IMG/VR virus record: IMGVR_UViG_3300038463_000304
Location: 1 to 35,676 of that record
Reading direction: 5' to 3' (one strand)
Length of the DNA: 35,676 nucleotides
DNA from: a virus
Under the pieces are notes generated by a model, which saw only the letters and a program-made list of their open reading frames with translations, made no database searches and was not told the DNA's origin. Of this stretch, positions 23,587-29,670 are shown one piece after another (the first letter of the stretch is position 1; each line of letters begins with the position of its first letter). Position numbers and translations under genes: made by a program.

Positions 23587-24298
23587 TTAAAACTTCAAAA
23601 TTAGGTAAGCCAAGACCAACTTCTTTAGCAGAATCGCAAAGAAACGCCAAGAGTTTATCCTCAATGCGGTTCATACGAAATTGGGAAGGAGCATGAATCG
23701 TGGGCTTTATACCATTCAGCGTCCAATGAACGTCTCCAAAGAGAGAATCATAACCTACTCTGCCGAGCTTCTTTAGCAAGATTTCGATCAGAGGTTTGAT
23801 TAATTCTGGAATTTCTTCTTCACCTTCCGAATTCAAATTTGAAAAACCTTTTTCCGTAAGTTCTTTATCTAAGTTATTATATAAGGTTAGGTTACCTCCG
23901 GGGGTAACCCCTAGTTCCCTCCGGGGGTAACCCTTAGTTACCTCAGAAGGTAATAGTTTTTCTGCAACAGTTACCTCCAGGGGTAACCCTTTTGACTTAT
24001 CTCTAGTTGGTACTATCAATGGTTTTTCCTCATTTTCAGGAAATAAAAAAGTATATTGATTGCGATTTTTCAATCTAACAGTATGAATGTATCCTAAATC
24101 AGCAAATTTTTTTAGACTGTCTGATACATGAGGTTTAGGAATGTCGAGTTCTTTTGATATCGTATTGAGCGATGGCCAACATTGATGGGTATCAAACCCT
24201 ATGTATCCTATGAGAATATTAATGACTCTGAGATCCTGTCCCTTGATTCTTGAATCTTTTGCTACTGCCCTTAGAAAGCTTTGTATTTTGAATATCAT
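23561..24298 (-). CDS. Replication initiator, lambda O-like, 245 aa
   Basis: The N-terminal 90 residues form a winged helix-turn-helix of the HTH_36 type (DTHQCWPSLNTISKELDIP, then PHVSDSLKKFADLGYIHTV). A linker (about 96-165) is followed by a helical C-terminal domain. As in lambda O, the linker-coding DNA contains repeated iterons (residues about 104-137). The protein should bind these iterons and recruit helicase to start replication. GGGGA lies before ATG. Assignment to the lambda O analogue rests on domain order and embedded iterons; a plasmid-type initiator is possible. Confidence 0.75.
   Translation of the reverse strand: MIFKIQSFLRAVAKDSRIKGQDLRVINILIGYIGFDTHQCWPSLNTISKELDIPKPHVSDSLKKFADLGYIHTVRLKNRNQYTFLFPENEEKPLIVPTRDKSKGLPLEVTVAEKLLPSEVTKGYPRRELGVTPGGNLTLYNNLDKELTEKGFSNLNSEGEEEIPELIKPLIEILLKKLGRVGYDSLFGDVHWTLNGIKPTIHAPSQFRMNRIEDKLLAFLCDSAKEVGLGLPNFEVLNGKKTLSS
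23826..23889. other. AT-rich tract beside the iterons, candidate unwinding element
   Basis: This AT-rich stretch flanks the iteron cluster on its left, downstream of the iterons in the direction of the initiator gene. Lambda has the same order: iterons, then the AT-rich segment, both within O. It encodes part of the initiator linker. Confidence 0.45.
23890..23989. repeat. Four iterons inside the initiator gene (putative origin)
   Basis: Four related dyads begin at 23891, 23914, 23937 and 23970 (spacing 23, 23, 33). The best copy reads GGTTACC TCCGGG GGTAACC at 23890-23909; the last is GTTACCTCCAGGGGTAACC (970-988), and copies 2 and 3 are degenerate in one arm. The GC-rich centre contrasts with the AT-rich surroundings. 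They are likely the initiator's binding sites and the phage origin. Confidence 0.75.
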
Positions 24299-24503
24299 TT
24301 AATCCCCATAATTCATTAGAGTAACAATATATTAACCACCTCAGCGATAATTTATTATTAATCGCTGTAAATAACTGTTGACAACTGTACCCTAATGTGA
24401 TATCTATAAGGATACGGTAACGCGGTTATGGTTTGAGTAGTTTTATGTTTAACGCTTCAAAACTACTCTTACTATATTGAAATTCAAGAATTATTTGGCG
24501 GGA
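24299..24503. promoter_or_regulatory. Regulatory region with dyads and opposed promoters
   Basis: No gene is visible. It holds two perfect inverted repeats: CAGCGAT/ATCGCTG (24342-24348 and 24361-24367, 12-base spacer) and GAGTAGTTTT/AAAACTACTC (24435-24444 and 24459-24468, 14-base spacer). GTTGACAAC near 24377-24385 offers a -35 on both strands. Neither dyad is followed by a T-run, so they look like operators or RNA structures rather than terminators. Confidence 0.5.
24378..24406 (+). promoter_or_regulatory. Candidate rightward promoter
   Basis: Consensus TTGACA (24378-24383) is followed after 17 bases by TATCTA (24401-24406) with an extended TGA just before it. A transcript would run antisense to the two small leftward genes and could carry the GAGTAGTTTT hairpin near its 5' end. 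Confidence 0.45.
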
Positions 24504-24740
24504 TTAGCTTTTGAGGAGAGATTTTATTTGAGATCTGTGCTTCATTTCTTTTTCAAGTTTGACTACTAAATTACGCATTTCTTCTAATTCTTTTGCTCGC
24601 ATCTGTACTTCAGCGTCTATTAAGCAAATCAATTTATCAAAAGTAGAGTCGTCCAGCAGGGCAATATTCTCTGGGGTGATTTTATCATAATCAATAGAAT
24701 AAAGTGGTTTAACTTCAGGGACATCGGTTGTTTGTGTCAT
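24504..24740 (-). CDS. Hypothetical coiled-coil protein, 78 aa
   Basis: The second half (DAEVQMRAKELEEMRNLVVK) is a strong coiled coil ending in basic residues. The gene follows the HTH_17 gene by five bases and precedes the regulatory region. It may be a partner of that regulator. No family is recognised. Confidence 0.55.
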   Translation of the reverse strand: MTQTTDVPEVKPLYSIDYDKITPENIALLDDSTFDKLICLIDAEVQMRAKELEEMRNLVVKLEKEMKHRSQIKSLLKS

Positions 24741-24745
24741 AAATG

Positions 24746-24955
24746 TTACCGTTTATAAGAATTTTTTGCGCGAACGAGCCTAACTGAATCATTAATAAAT
24801 TTTATTAAAGTATCCTTAGAATACCTTACTTTTCCTTTATCTTTGATGAAGTCTAGATGTCTCCTATAAAACCGCCATTTACGTAATGTAGCTTCTTTAA
24901 CATGTAAAAATTTGGCTGCCTCTAATGAAGAGAGCCATTCAGTATCTTTTTCCAC
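24746..24955 (-). CDS. HTH_17 / excisionase-type DNA-binding protein, 69 aa
   Basis: The pattern WLSSLEAAKFLHVKEATLRK followed by WRFYRRHLDFIKDKGKVRYS is typical of MerR-like excisionase/HTH_17 proteins: a winged helix whose recognition helix includes ATLRKW. GTG at 24955 has a very good ribosome site (AGGAGGGG). It is driven by a near-consensus leftward promoter. It may regulate the early region; no integrase is present to make it a classical excisionase. Confidence 0.7.
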   Translation of the reverse strand: MEKDTEWLSSLEAAKFLHVKEATLRKWRFYRRHLDFIKDKGKVRYSKDTLIKFINDSVRLVRAKNSYKR

Positions 24956-24979
24956 TTCCCCTCCTATACTTGTTGATTA

Positions 24980-25378
24980 ATGTTGCATTTTATATATGAT
25001 AGTCCCATATGTCAAGTTTGTAACCGAAATAAGGATTTATTAAGTTTGTTTACGTTTCTCGAACAAAATATACAAACCACCCCACTTTGTTTATTCAAGT
25101 CATTAAATGAATTTTTCCACATGAGATCCGATAAAATGGCTCATTGGTCTGTCTATGAAATAGTAGAGATTTCCATGCTTGGCGCACTATCTGTTCATTT
25201 TACTTCTTTGAAGCCTTTAGTGGTATATTCAGCCAAGAAGCCTATATTAATGGCCTCATATGCGAGCTTAGCCTTTGTCACTGATCAACTTATCGATGTC
25301 TTTGAGGGCTATTTTTATGAGGGTTGTACTGATGCAGTCGAAACAATAGGTTCGCAAAATAACCACGATGAACAGTAA
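24980..25378 (+). CDS. Hypothetical protein, up to 132 aa, start uncertain
   Basis: The open frame from ATG at 24980 overlaps the leftward promoter and has no ribosome site. Later ATGs at 25121 (MRSDKMAHWSVYEIVEISML) and 25136 are possible starts. The central part is hydrophobic (ISMLGALSVHF, ILMASYASLAFVTDQL), so a membrane or amphipathic protein is likely. It ends just before the main early promoter. No family is recognised. Confidence 0.45.
   Translation: MLHFIYDSPICQVCNRNKDLLSLFTFLEQNIQTTPLCLFKSLNEFFHMRSDKMAHWSVYEIVEISMLGALSVHFTSLKPLVVYSAKKPILMASYASLAFVTDQLIDVFEGYFYEGCTDAVETIGSQNNHDEQ
24987..25015 (-). promoter_or_regulatory. Leftward promoter for the replication block
   Basis: On the minus strand TTGACA is followed after exactly 17 bases by TAAAAT. 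Transcription would begin near 24980 and read the HTH_17 gene, the 78-residue gene and then the initiator. It is among the strongest promoter matches in the window. Confidence 0.65.
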
Positions 25379-25385
25379 ATAGTTG

Positions 25386-25414
25386 TTGACTTTGTTCCTC
25401 GTTGTTGCTATATT
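25386..25414 (+). promoter_or_regulatory. Main early rightward promoter
   Basis: TTGACT (25386-25391) is followed after 17 bases by TATATT (25409-25414). The transcript would begin near 25421 with a leader of about 78 bases before the first small gene and then cover the coupled early operon. Confidence 0.65.
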
Positions 25415-25498
25415 AGGTTTAAGAGTAACCCTCTGGAAAAGTTTCTAGACTCGACACCATATAAAGGTTGCTCTCAATATCTTATGCGGAGCAGAAAA

Positions 25499-25597
25499 AT
25501 GAACGATGAAATTAGATTTAATATAATTTCCTTCGAAAGACTTTTGAAAATACTGAGGTTACTTGAAAAAGAACTAAGAGCTGCAGGAATAAAGTAA
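25499..25597 (+). CDS. Early microprotein, 32 aa
   Basis: ATG at 25499 with GGAG about 8 bases upstream starts MNDEIRFNIISFERLLKILR, a helical, basic peptide ending KELRAAGIK. Its TAA is followed at once by the ATG of the next gene. It is the first gene after the early promoter and is too short for normal gene-calling limits. The function is unknown. Confidence 0.55.
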   Translation: MNDEIRFNIISFERLLKILRLLEKELRAAGIK

Positions 25598-25936
25598 ATG
25601 ACCTATATAATTTCTAAAATATGGGACTATATACAATATTTTGTCTTCGCCCTTATTTCAGTCATAATCGCTTCGGACCTTGTTCATCCTGCATTAGGTT
25701 TTGTAGTCGGGTTTTTCTTTCTGATTTCCGCACCTCAAGTGTTAATGGATGAAGATTCTAAGGCATTTGAACTGAGTGATAAAGCATGCTCCATTATATG
25801 GTCTATCTTAAGTTACATTGTTATAGGTGGTTTATTATATTATATTTTTTCTGGATTACATTCAGAGTTCCTATATGTGTGGGCGGCATTATATATCCTT
25901 CATAACTTTGAAATAAGATGTAAATGTCATGAATGA
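25598..25936 (+). CDS. Multi-span membrane protein, 112 aa
   Basis: Hydrophobic segments are visible near residues 11-26 (IQYFVFALISVIIASD), 32-45 (ALGFVVGFFFLISA), 65-84 (IIWSILSYIVIGGLLYYIF) and 92-102. The C-terminus is CKCHE. It is probably an inner-membrane protein, possibly in superinfection exclusion or host take-over. It starts right after the stop of the microprotein before it. Confidence 0.6.
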   Translation: MTYIISKIWDYIQYFVFALISVIIASDLVHPALGFVVGFFFLISAPQVLMDEDSKAFELSDKACSIIWSILSYIVIGGLLYYIFSGLHSEFLYVWAALYILHNFEIRCKCHE

Positions 25937-26021
25937 GATCTTTTATTTCGTACTATGGGGTATTTTACTTTTTGGAGTGATTATTCTACATTTTATATTT
26001 TCAATTATAAGGTTAATATGA
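25929..26021 (+). CDS. Single-span membrane microprotein, 30 aa
   Basis: ATG at 25929 overlaps the upstream stop (ATGAATGA) and opens MNEIFYFVLWGILLFGVIIL followed by HFIFSIIRLI, which is one membrane helix. The TGA overlaps the ATG of the next gene (ATGA). Overlap on both sides and the clear membrane helix support a real gene, though it is only 30 residues. Confidence 0.55.
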   Translation: MNEIFYFVLWGILLFGVIILHFIFSIIRLI

Positions 26022-26179
26022 TCGATCAAATAACTAAAGCAAGAATACTCACATTACTCGATATGCAAACTGATCAGATTGAGAATATGGAGCTCATCTT
26101 AAATGATATCAAGGCTACTTTTGCTGTGATAGAACGTAATTTAAAACTTTTATCAGGAGAATCAAATGACACCGAATGA
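26018..26179 (+). CDS. Hypothetical helical protein, 53 aa
   Basis: The frame is open from 25955, but ATG at 26018 is preferred: AAGG lies about 6 bases upstream and the start overlaps the upstream stop as ATGA. The product is a charged helical protein (ILTLLDMQTDQIENMELILN). It overlaps the ankyrin gene by 14 bases. Confidence 0.6.
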   Translation: MIDQITKARILTLLDMQTDQIENMELILNDIKATFAVIERNLKLLSGESNDTE

Positions 26180-26552
26180 AAAATTAATAAATGCAGCTAA
26201 AATTGGTGATCTACCTTCATTTACGGATGCGGTGATTCAAGGGGCTGACATCGATACTTCTGATCTTTCTGGCAAATCTTCTCTTATGTACGCTTGCGAA
26301 AATGGCCACCATGTAATAGCAAGATTATGTATTGAAAGAAATGCGTCACTTTTCGTCACAGATCTAAGAGGACAAACAGCCATGCATTATGCTGAAAGTA
26401 GTCGTGACAGACTCACTATTGAATTGATGAACGGAGCTACAGCTAGGGCAACTGCCAGATTGAGAGTCACACCTCTTCGTATACCTACTCCAGTCCCTTT
26501 TGGCGAAATAGAAACATTATTAACAGATCCAAAGCAAGGAGCTCAGAGATGA
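26166..26552 (+). CDS. Ankyrin-repeat protein, 128 aa
   Basis: Two to three ankyrin repeats are visible: residues 4-35 (KLINAAKIGDLPSFTDAVIQ), 36-68 (GKSSLMYACENGHHVIARLC) and 69-90 (GQTAMHYAESSRDRLTIELM). The consensus G-x-T/S-x-L/M-x-x-A pattern is clear. Ankyrin proteins bind other proteins. AGGAG lies about 7 bases before ATG. The C-terminal 35 residues are Pro/Arg-rich. The target is unknown; an anti-host role is possible. Confidence 0.8.
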   Translation: MTPNEKLINAAKIGDLPSFTDAVIQGADIDTSDLSGKSSLMYACENGHHVIARLCIERNASLFVTDLRGQTAMHYAESSRDRLTIELMNGATARATARLRVTPLRIPTPVPFGEIETLLTDPKQGAQR

Positions 26553-26794
26553 AGTCTAAAAAAAACTGGGATAAAAACTGGACTATCGACTTGAACAACA
26601 ATCAACTTAAGCATACAAACGGAATCATCTTTACATTAGGTATAGAATCATATATTCCCAATGGAATTAATCTCACCGAAGAAGAATGGATGGAATTAAG
26701 AAGACAAGTACTAACACTTTGGAGCAAGAATGCTTACCCAAAGACTACAACGATTTTATCCGAGGAATATAAGGTATTAAATGACAAAAGCTAG
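26549..26794 (+). CDS. Hypothetical protein, 81 aa
   Basis: This is a Trp- and Lys-rich small protein (NWDKNWTIDLNNNQLKHTNG). Its start overlaps the ankyrin stop (ATGA) and its end overlaps the annealing-protein gene by 14 bases. No family is recognised. It is part of the coupled early operon. Confidence 0.6.
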   Translation: MKSKKNWDKNWTIDLNNNQLKHTNGIIFTLGIESYIPNGINLTEEEWMELRRQVLTLWSKNAYPKTTTILSEEYKVLNDKS

Positions 26795-27656
26795 ATATGA
26801 AAAAGTTGACTTGGTTGCCAATCCCTCTTCGACTCAAGTTGGTACTTTAGAGGAAGTTTTGATAAGAGGAGATCTATCTAAATTAACGCAAGAACAGAGA
26901 TTAGAATACGTTAATAGATTATGTGCTAATCACGGCTTAGATCCATTTACTCGACCTTTCGATTATCTTGATTTGGGAGGGAAATTAACTCTTTATATCA
27001 ATAAAGGGGCATGCGATCAGTTAAGAAAAATTCATAATATCAGCATCACCAAAATGGAAAAAATTAAAGAAGATGATATTCTTTACGTTACTGTCTATGC
27101 TCAAGATAAGGAGGGTAGATCAGATTTCGCTACAGGAGCCATTTCTTTATTAAGAACGGAACCCAAATATAAATGGGTAGATGGAGTTCGCCATATAGAT
27201 GAAGACATAGGAACTCCTTTAAAGGGCAATGATCTAATAAATGTTCATCTCAAGGCTGAAACCAAAGCTAAAAGAAGAGTAACTCTTTCTATGGGCGGAC
27301 TAGGATCTCTGTCAGAAGATGATATAGAGCTCATAGAGTCGGACACTTCCAAGCCCTCTACTGAAACTTTGAACAAAGTTCATGAAGAATCTATGAAAGT
27401 AGTTGAAGAAGCTCAGCAAACAAATAAAGAGCTTTACAAAATTGACGACAATTTTTTCAGTTTCAATGAAGTAATTTTTATCATGAAAAATAAAATAAAT
27501 AACATATCAAGTCCTGACGATTTGAGTCAGTATTCTGATTGGATTAAACTCAATAGGGATGGAGTAAAATCTTTCATCGATGACCACAAGAATGAATACA
27601 TGGAATTAAGCGAATTAGCTCAACAGAAACATAATAAATATAAGGTAGCGAAATGA
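26781..27656 (+). CDS. Putative single-strand annealing protein (RecT/Redbeta-like), 291 aa
   Basis: The N-terminal part has the annealing-protein pattern: VNRLCANHGLDPFTRPFDYL (residues 44-63) followed by KLTLYINKGACDQLRK (68-83), then a beta-rich region and basic helices (HLKAETKAKRRVTLSM). The tail from about 200 is helical. In phages such proteins pair complementary strands and usually sit next to a nuclease and a Gp157-family gene, as here. The similarity is at motif level only; another DNA-binding function is possible. Confidence 0.55.
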   Translation: MTKARYEKVDLVANPSSTQVGTLEEVLIRGDLSKLTQEQRLEYVNRLCANHGLDPFTRPFDYLDLGGKLTLYINKGACDQLRKIHNISITKMEKIKEDDILYVTVYAQDKEGRSDFATGAISLLRTEPKYKWVDGVRHIDEDIGTPLKGNDLINVHLKAETKAKRRVTLSMGGLGSLSEDDIELIESDTSKPSTETLNKVHEESMKVVEEAQQTNKELYKIDDNFFSFNEVIFIMKNKINNISSPDDLSQYSDWIKLNRDGVKSFIDDHKNEYMELSELAQQKHNKYKVAK

Positions 27657-27829
27657 ATCTAAATGCTTGGACAGATTTATCTCTATTTTACGGGGGGCTC
27701 ATCATATTAGCAATAGTCTTCACTGGATTCGGTCTGATAGATATCCCTCATTCTGTTTTATGTTGTATGGTGATAAGCCAGACAATACTTATGTCAATCT
27801 TATTATGGAAGTGTCAGATATGGAAGTAA
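27653..27829 (+). CDS. Small membrane protein, 58 aa
   Basis: ATG at 27653 overlaps the stop of the annealing gene as ATGA. It gives MNLNAWTDLSLFYGGLIILA followed by IVFTGFGLIDI and a second hydrophobic segment, ending KCQIWK. Two membrane helices are likely. Its end overlaps the ATG of the next gene (27820). A longer frame from 27667 in another phase covers this DNA but starts with TTG and lacks a ribosome site, so the membrane gene is favoured. Confidence 0.6.
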   Translation: MNLNAWTDLSLFYGGLIILAIVFTGFGLIDIPHSVLCCMVISQTILMSILLWKCQIWK

Positions 27830-28107
27830 AAGAGAAATTAGACACCGAATTAGCGTTGACTTCGATTGAGCATCATGTAGATACTATACGAAATACTAAT
27901 AAACAGTTAACGGCCGTGATGATGGATCTCACAACTGAAGATGGTCTTTCGTATGGCGTAATAAATGGGGACGTACAGCATTTACTGGAATCTATAATGA
28001 CACTATTGGATAAGTTCGAAACAATGGATCTTATGGTTTTCAGGCACGAATTAGATAAATTAGTATTCAGCAGATCGATACCAGAAAAGGAACAGAAAAA
28101 TGATTGA
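27820..28107 (+). CDS. Hypothetical helical protein, 95 aa
   Basis: ATG at 27820 (MEVKEKLDTELALTSIEHHV) has GGAAG about 8 bases upstream; ATG at 27805 and a longer TTG frame are less well supported. The product is helical and acidic with no recognised domain. It overlaps the Gp157-type gene by 8 bases. Its position between annealing protein and Gp157 suggests a role in early DNA metabolism. Confidence 0.55.
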   Translation: MEVKEKLDTELALTSIEHHVDTIRNTNKQLTAVMMDLTTEDGLSYGVINGDVQHLLESIMTLLDKFETMDLMVFRHELDKLVFSRSIPEKEQKND

Positions 28108-28717
28108 ATATATAGACGGCACTAAAGAATTGGAGAAACCTCTTTTACCCAACGGATTTGTTTGCACTTTGGATCAGAACGAGACCAAAGAGACGTTGCC
28201 GACCAAATCCAGTTCATCGACCAAATGGGCTTTGGATAAACTGATTTTTCTTGAAGACCGCTTTAGTGATCATAAATCATTACAGACGAGCGTAGACGAA
28301 CTACTAGAGGGAGCTGCCCCTAGCGAGGTGGCAGAGCTTCTTAATAATTTGATCTATTACATAAATGAGAGTGAATCATTGGAAGAATCTCTCGACGCGC
28401 AAATCAAAGCCCTGACGGAGAGAAGAACAAGATTCAAAAAGGAATCCGAGAACCTCCGCGAAACCATGAAGAAAGTGTTTAATGCCTTCGCACTTACTAA
28501 GTTGACTTGTCCTCTGGGAACTGTATCCAAAGTGACTAAAACAGCTTCCAAATTAGTGATTAAGGACGAAGCCGAACTAATGATGAATCATCCAGAGTTA
28601 TTTGTTAAGCAGGATCCAAAGTTAGATAAAACTGCGCTTACTAACAGGCTTAAAGATGGTGAAGCTATCGAGGGTGCCGCACTAGAGGATTCAGTGACCA
28701 TTGCAATAAGGAAATGA
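28100..28717 (+). CDS. Siphovirus Gp157-family protein, 205 aa
   Basis: The protein follows the Gp157 (PF05565) pattern: a helical coiled coil (SLEESLDAQIKALTERRTRF, residues about 92-112), a KKVFNAFALTKLTCPLGTVS segment, then KLVIKDE and a C-terminal DPKLDKTALTNRLKDGEAIE with a final beta strand. The molecular role is not known, but the family occurs beside annealing proteins in many phages. Confidence 0.75.
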   Translation: MIEYIDGTKELEKPLLPNGFVCTLDQNETKETLPTKSSSSTKWALDKLIFLEDRFSDHKSLQTSVDELLEGAAPSEVAELLNNLIYYINESESLEESLDAQIKALTERRTRFKKESENLRETMKKVFNAFALTKLTCPLGTVSKVTKTASKLVIKDEAELMMNHPELFVKQDPKLDKTALTNRLKDGEAIEGAALEDSVTIAIRK

Positions 28718-28718
28718 A

Positions 28719-28853
28719 ATGACAGATGAACAGTGTAAGGCTCTTATAATAACTATATTCAGTTGTACCGCCATATTGATTCCCCTTCTGACCACTAAGA
28801 TGAGCGAAGAAGAAGTAGAAACTACAGCCATATGTCAAGCACTAGATCAGTGA
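28719..28853 (+). CDS. Small membrane protein, 44 aa
   Basis: ATG at 28719 has AGGA about 8 bases upstream and follows the Gp157 stop by one base. It reads MTDEQCKALIITIFSCTAIL, then IPLLTTKMSEEEVE, so one membrane helix is likely. Its first nine residues resemble the start of the leftward 56-residue protein at 21737-21907, a possible shared signal or duplication. Confidence 0.55.
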   Translation: MTDEQCKALIITIFSCTAILIPLLTTKMSEEEVETTAICQALDQ

Positions 28854-28891
28854 CCAGACCTATGGGCTAGGAAATCAGCCAAATAATTTTC

Positions 28892-28920
28892 TTGACCGAC
28901 TGTCACATTTTTGTTACACT
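28892..28920 (+). promoter_or_regulatory. Promoter of the last early gene
   Basis: TTGACC (28892-28897) is followed after 17 bases by TACACT (28915-28920). The gene 26 bases downstream has a very strong ribosome site (AGGAGG). This isolated promoter suggests separate expression, as in a moron-like gene. Confidence 0.55.
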
Positions 28921-28946
28921 GTAATAAATCCAAGTAGGAGGCAATT

Positions 28947-29231
28947 ATGAGTGTGTTATACAGCGTAGGAAAAGGATTCTTAAGCATTTTTGGGCTTAAA
29001 GTCACTAATCCTGAATCAAATCATGATATTATCAGTCAAGACGTAGGGTCTTTCTTAGGTAAGGTTGTTAAATCAATCCCAGATTTTCTAGTTGCTGGTA
29101 GTGGACATCCCGCCGCTATTATACATGTAGTTAGAGATTGTGTAGATATTACCGAAAGTGTATCAACCATTTATGACCATCTATCAATAATCGGCCATGG
29201 TTATAATCAACTTAATGAAACAGACGAATAA
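28947..29231 (+). CDS. Hypothetical protein with own promoter, 94 aa
   Basis: It begins MSVLYSVGKGFLSIFGLKVT and is partly amphipathic (DVGSFLGKVVKSIPDFLVAG), without a clear membrane span. AGGAGG lies about 6 bases before ATG and a good promoter lies upstream. It is the last rightward gene; its stop is fused to the A-run of the leftward terminator. Independent promoter and strong SD resemble moron genes, possibly acting in immunity or exclusion. The function is unknown. Confidence 0.6.
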   Translation: MSVLYSVGKGFLSIFGLKVTNPESNHDIISQDVGSFLGKVVKSIPDFLVAGSGHPAAIIHVVRDCVDITESVSTIYDHLSIIGHGYNQLNETDE

Positions 29232-29265
29232 AAAAAGCTCCACTATCTAGGGAAATAGTGGAGCT
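29229..29265 (-). terminator. Rho-independent terminator of the late leftward unit
   Basis: An 11-base-pair perfect stem (AGCTCCACTAT at 29236-29246 with ATAGTGGAGCT at 29255-29265, 8-base loop) is followed on the minus strand by a run of seven T. On the plus strand no T-run follows. It therefore stops leftward transcription coming from the fibre genes before it reaches the rightward early operon. Confidence 0.85.
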
Positions 29266-29305
29266 TCAGCGAAAGGACAATAGTACAATGACTAGAATAG
29301 TGTAC

Positions 29306-29503
29306 CTATCTTTTGCCAGGACGTCTATTAATTTTTCCAGCAGTGTGAGCCAAAACAGCTTCTTTTCTGATAGTTGTGTTTTTAGAATGCTCAGCTTTCG
29401 CTAATTTCTTAGCAGGAATCTTTTCACCTTCTTTAACACCCAGTTCACGATGAAGCTTTCCTTTATTTTTACTAAAAGCTTCGGCCATCCATTTTTCGCT
29501 CAT
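29306..29503 (-). CDS. Small basic conserved phage protein, 65 aa
   Basis: This is a Lys-rich protein ([20 protein letters not shown] then [14 protein letters not shown]) with the G-x-L-H-x-x-L-G-V pattern found in small basic proteins of many phages. Such proteins are mostly of unknown function and may bind DNA or the virion. It is the last gene before the terminator and overlaps the upstream gene (ATGA). Confidence 0.6.
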   Translation of the reverse strand: MSEKWMAEAFSKNKGKLHRELGVKEGEKIPAKKLAKAEHSKNTTIRKEAVLAHTAGKINRRPGKR

Positions 29504-29658
29504 TTCTTTTTATCCTTACGACGTTCTTTAGCAAGTTCTGCTTCGCGTTTAACATTAAAAGCAATAGCAACAGCCTGTTTTTCTGGTTTACCAGCTTTAC
29601 GTTCAGTACGGATATTCTCAGACAAAGTTTTCTTGCTGGTTCCTTTCTTCAGGGGCAT
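29500..29658 (-). CDS. Small basic conserved phage protein (MPLKKG type), 52 aa
   Basis: ATG at 29658 with GAGG upstream gives [20 protein letters not shown], then [14 protein letters not shown] and a Lys/Arg-rich end. The MPLKKGxSxKTxSxNI...GKPxKQAVAIA pattern recurs in many unrelated phages, often near structural genes (DUF6496-like). The function is unknown. The stop overlaps the next ATG (ATGA). Confidence 0.75.
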   Translation of the reverse strand: MPLKKGTSKKTLSENIRTERKAGKPEKQAVAIAFNVKREAELAKERRKDKKK

Positions 29659-29670
29659 GACTAACCTCGA

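Noticed and set aside
24435-24468. Hairpin considered as a terminator or CRISPR-like repeat
   Set aside because: Neither strand has a T-run after the stem, and the unit is not repeated elsewhere, so neither call is supported.
25379-25498. Possible tRNA or regulatory RNA in the early leader
   Set aside because: No cloverleaf or conserved T-arm could be drawn; only a promoter and a short leader are supported.
25955-26017. N-terminal extension of the 53-residue early protein
   Set aside because: No ribosome site at 25955; ATG at 26018 has AAGG and an ATGA overlap, and the upstream DNA encodes a membrane microprotein in another frame.
27667-27819. Longer start for the 95-residue early protein
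   Set aside because: It starts with TTG, lacks a ribosome site, and runs out of phase over a better-supported membrane gene coupled by ATGA.
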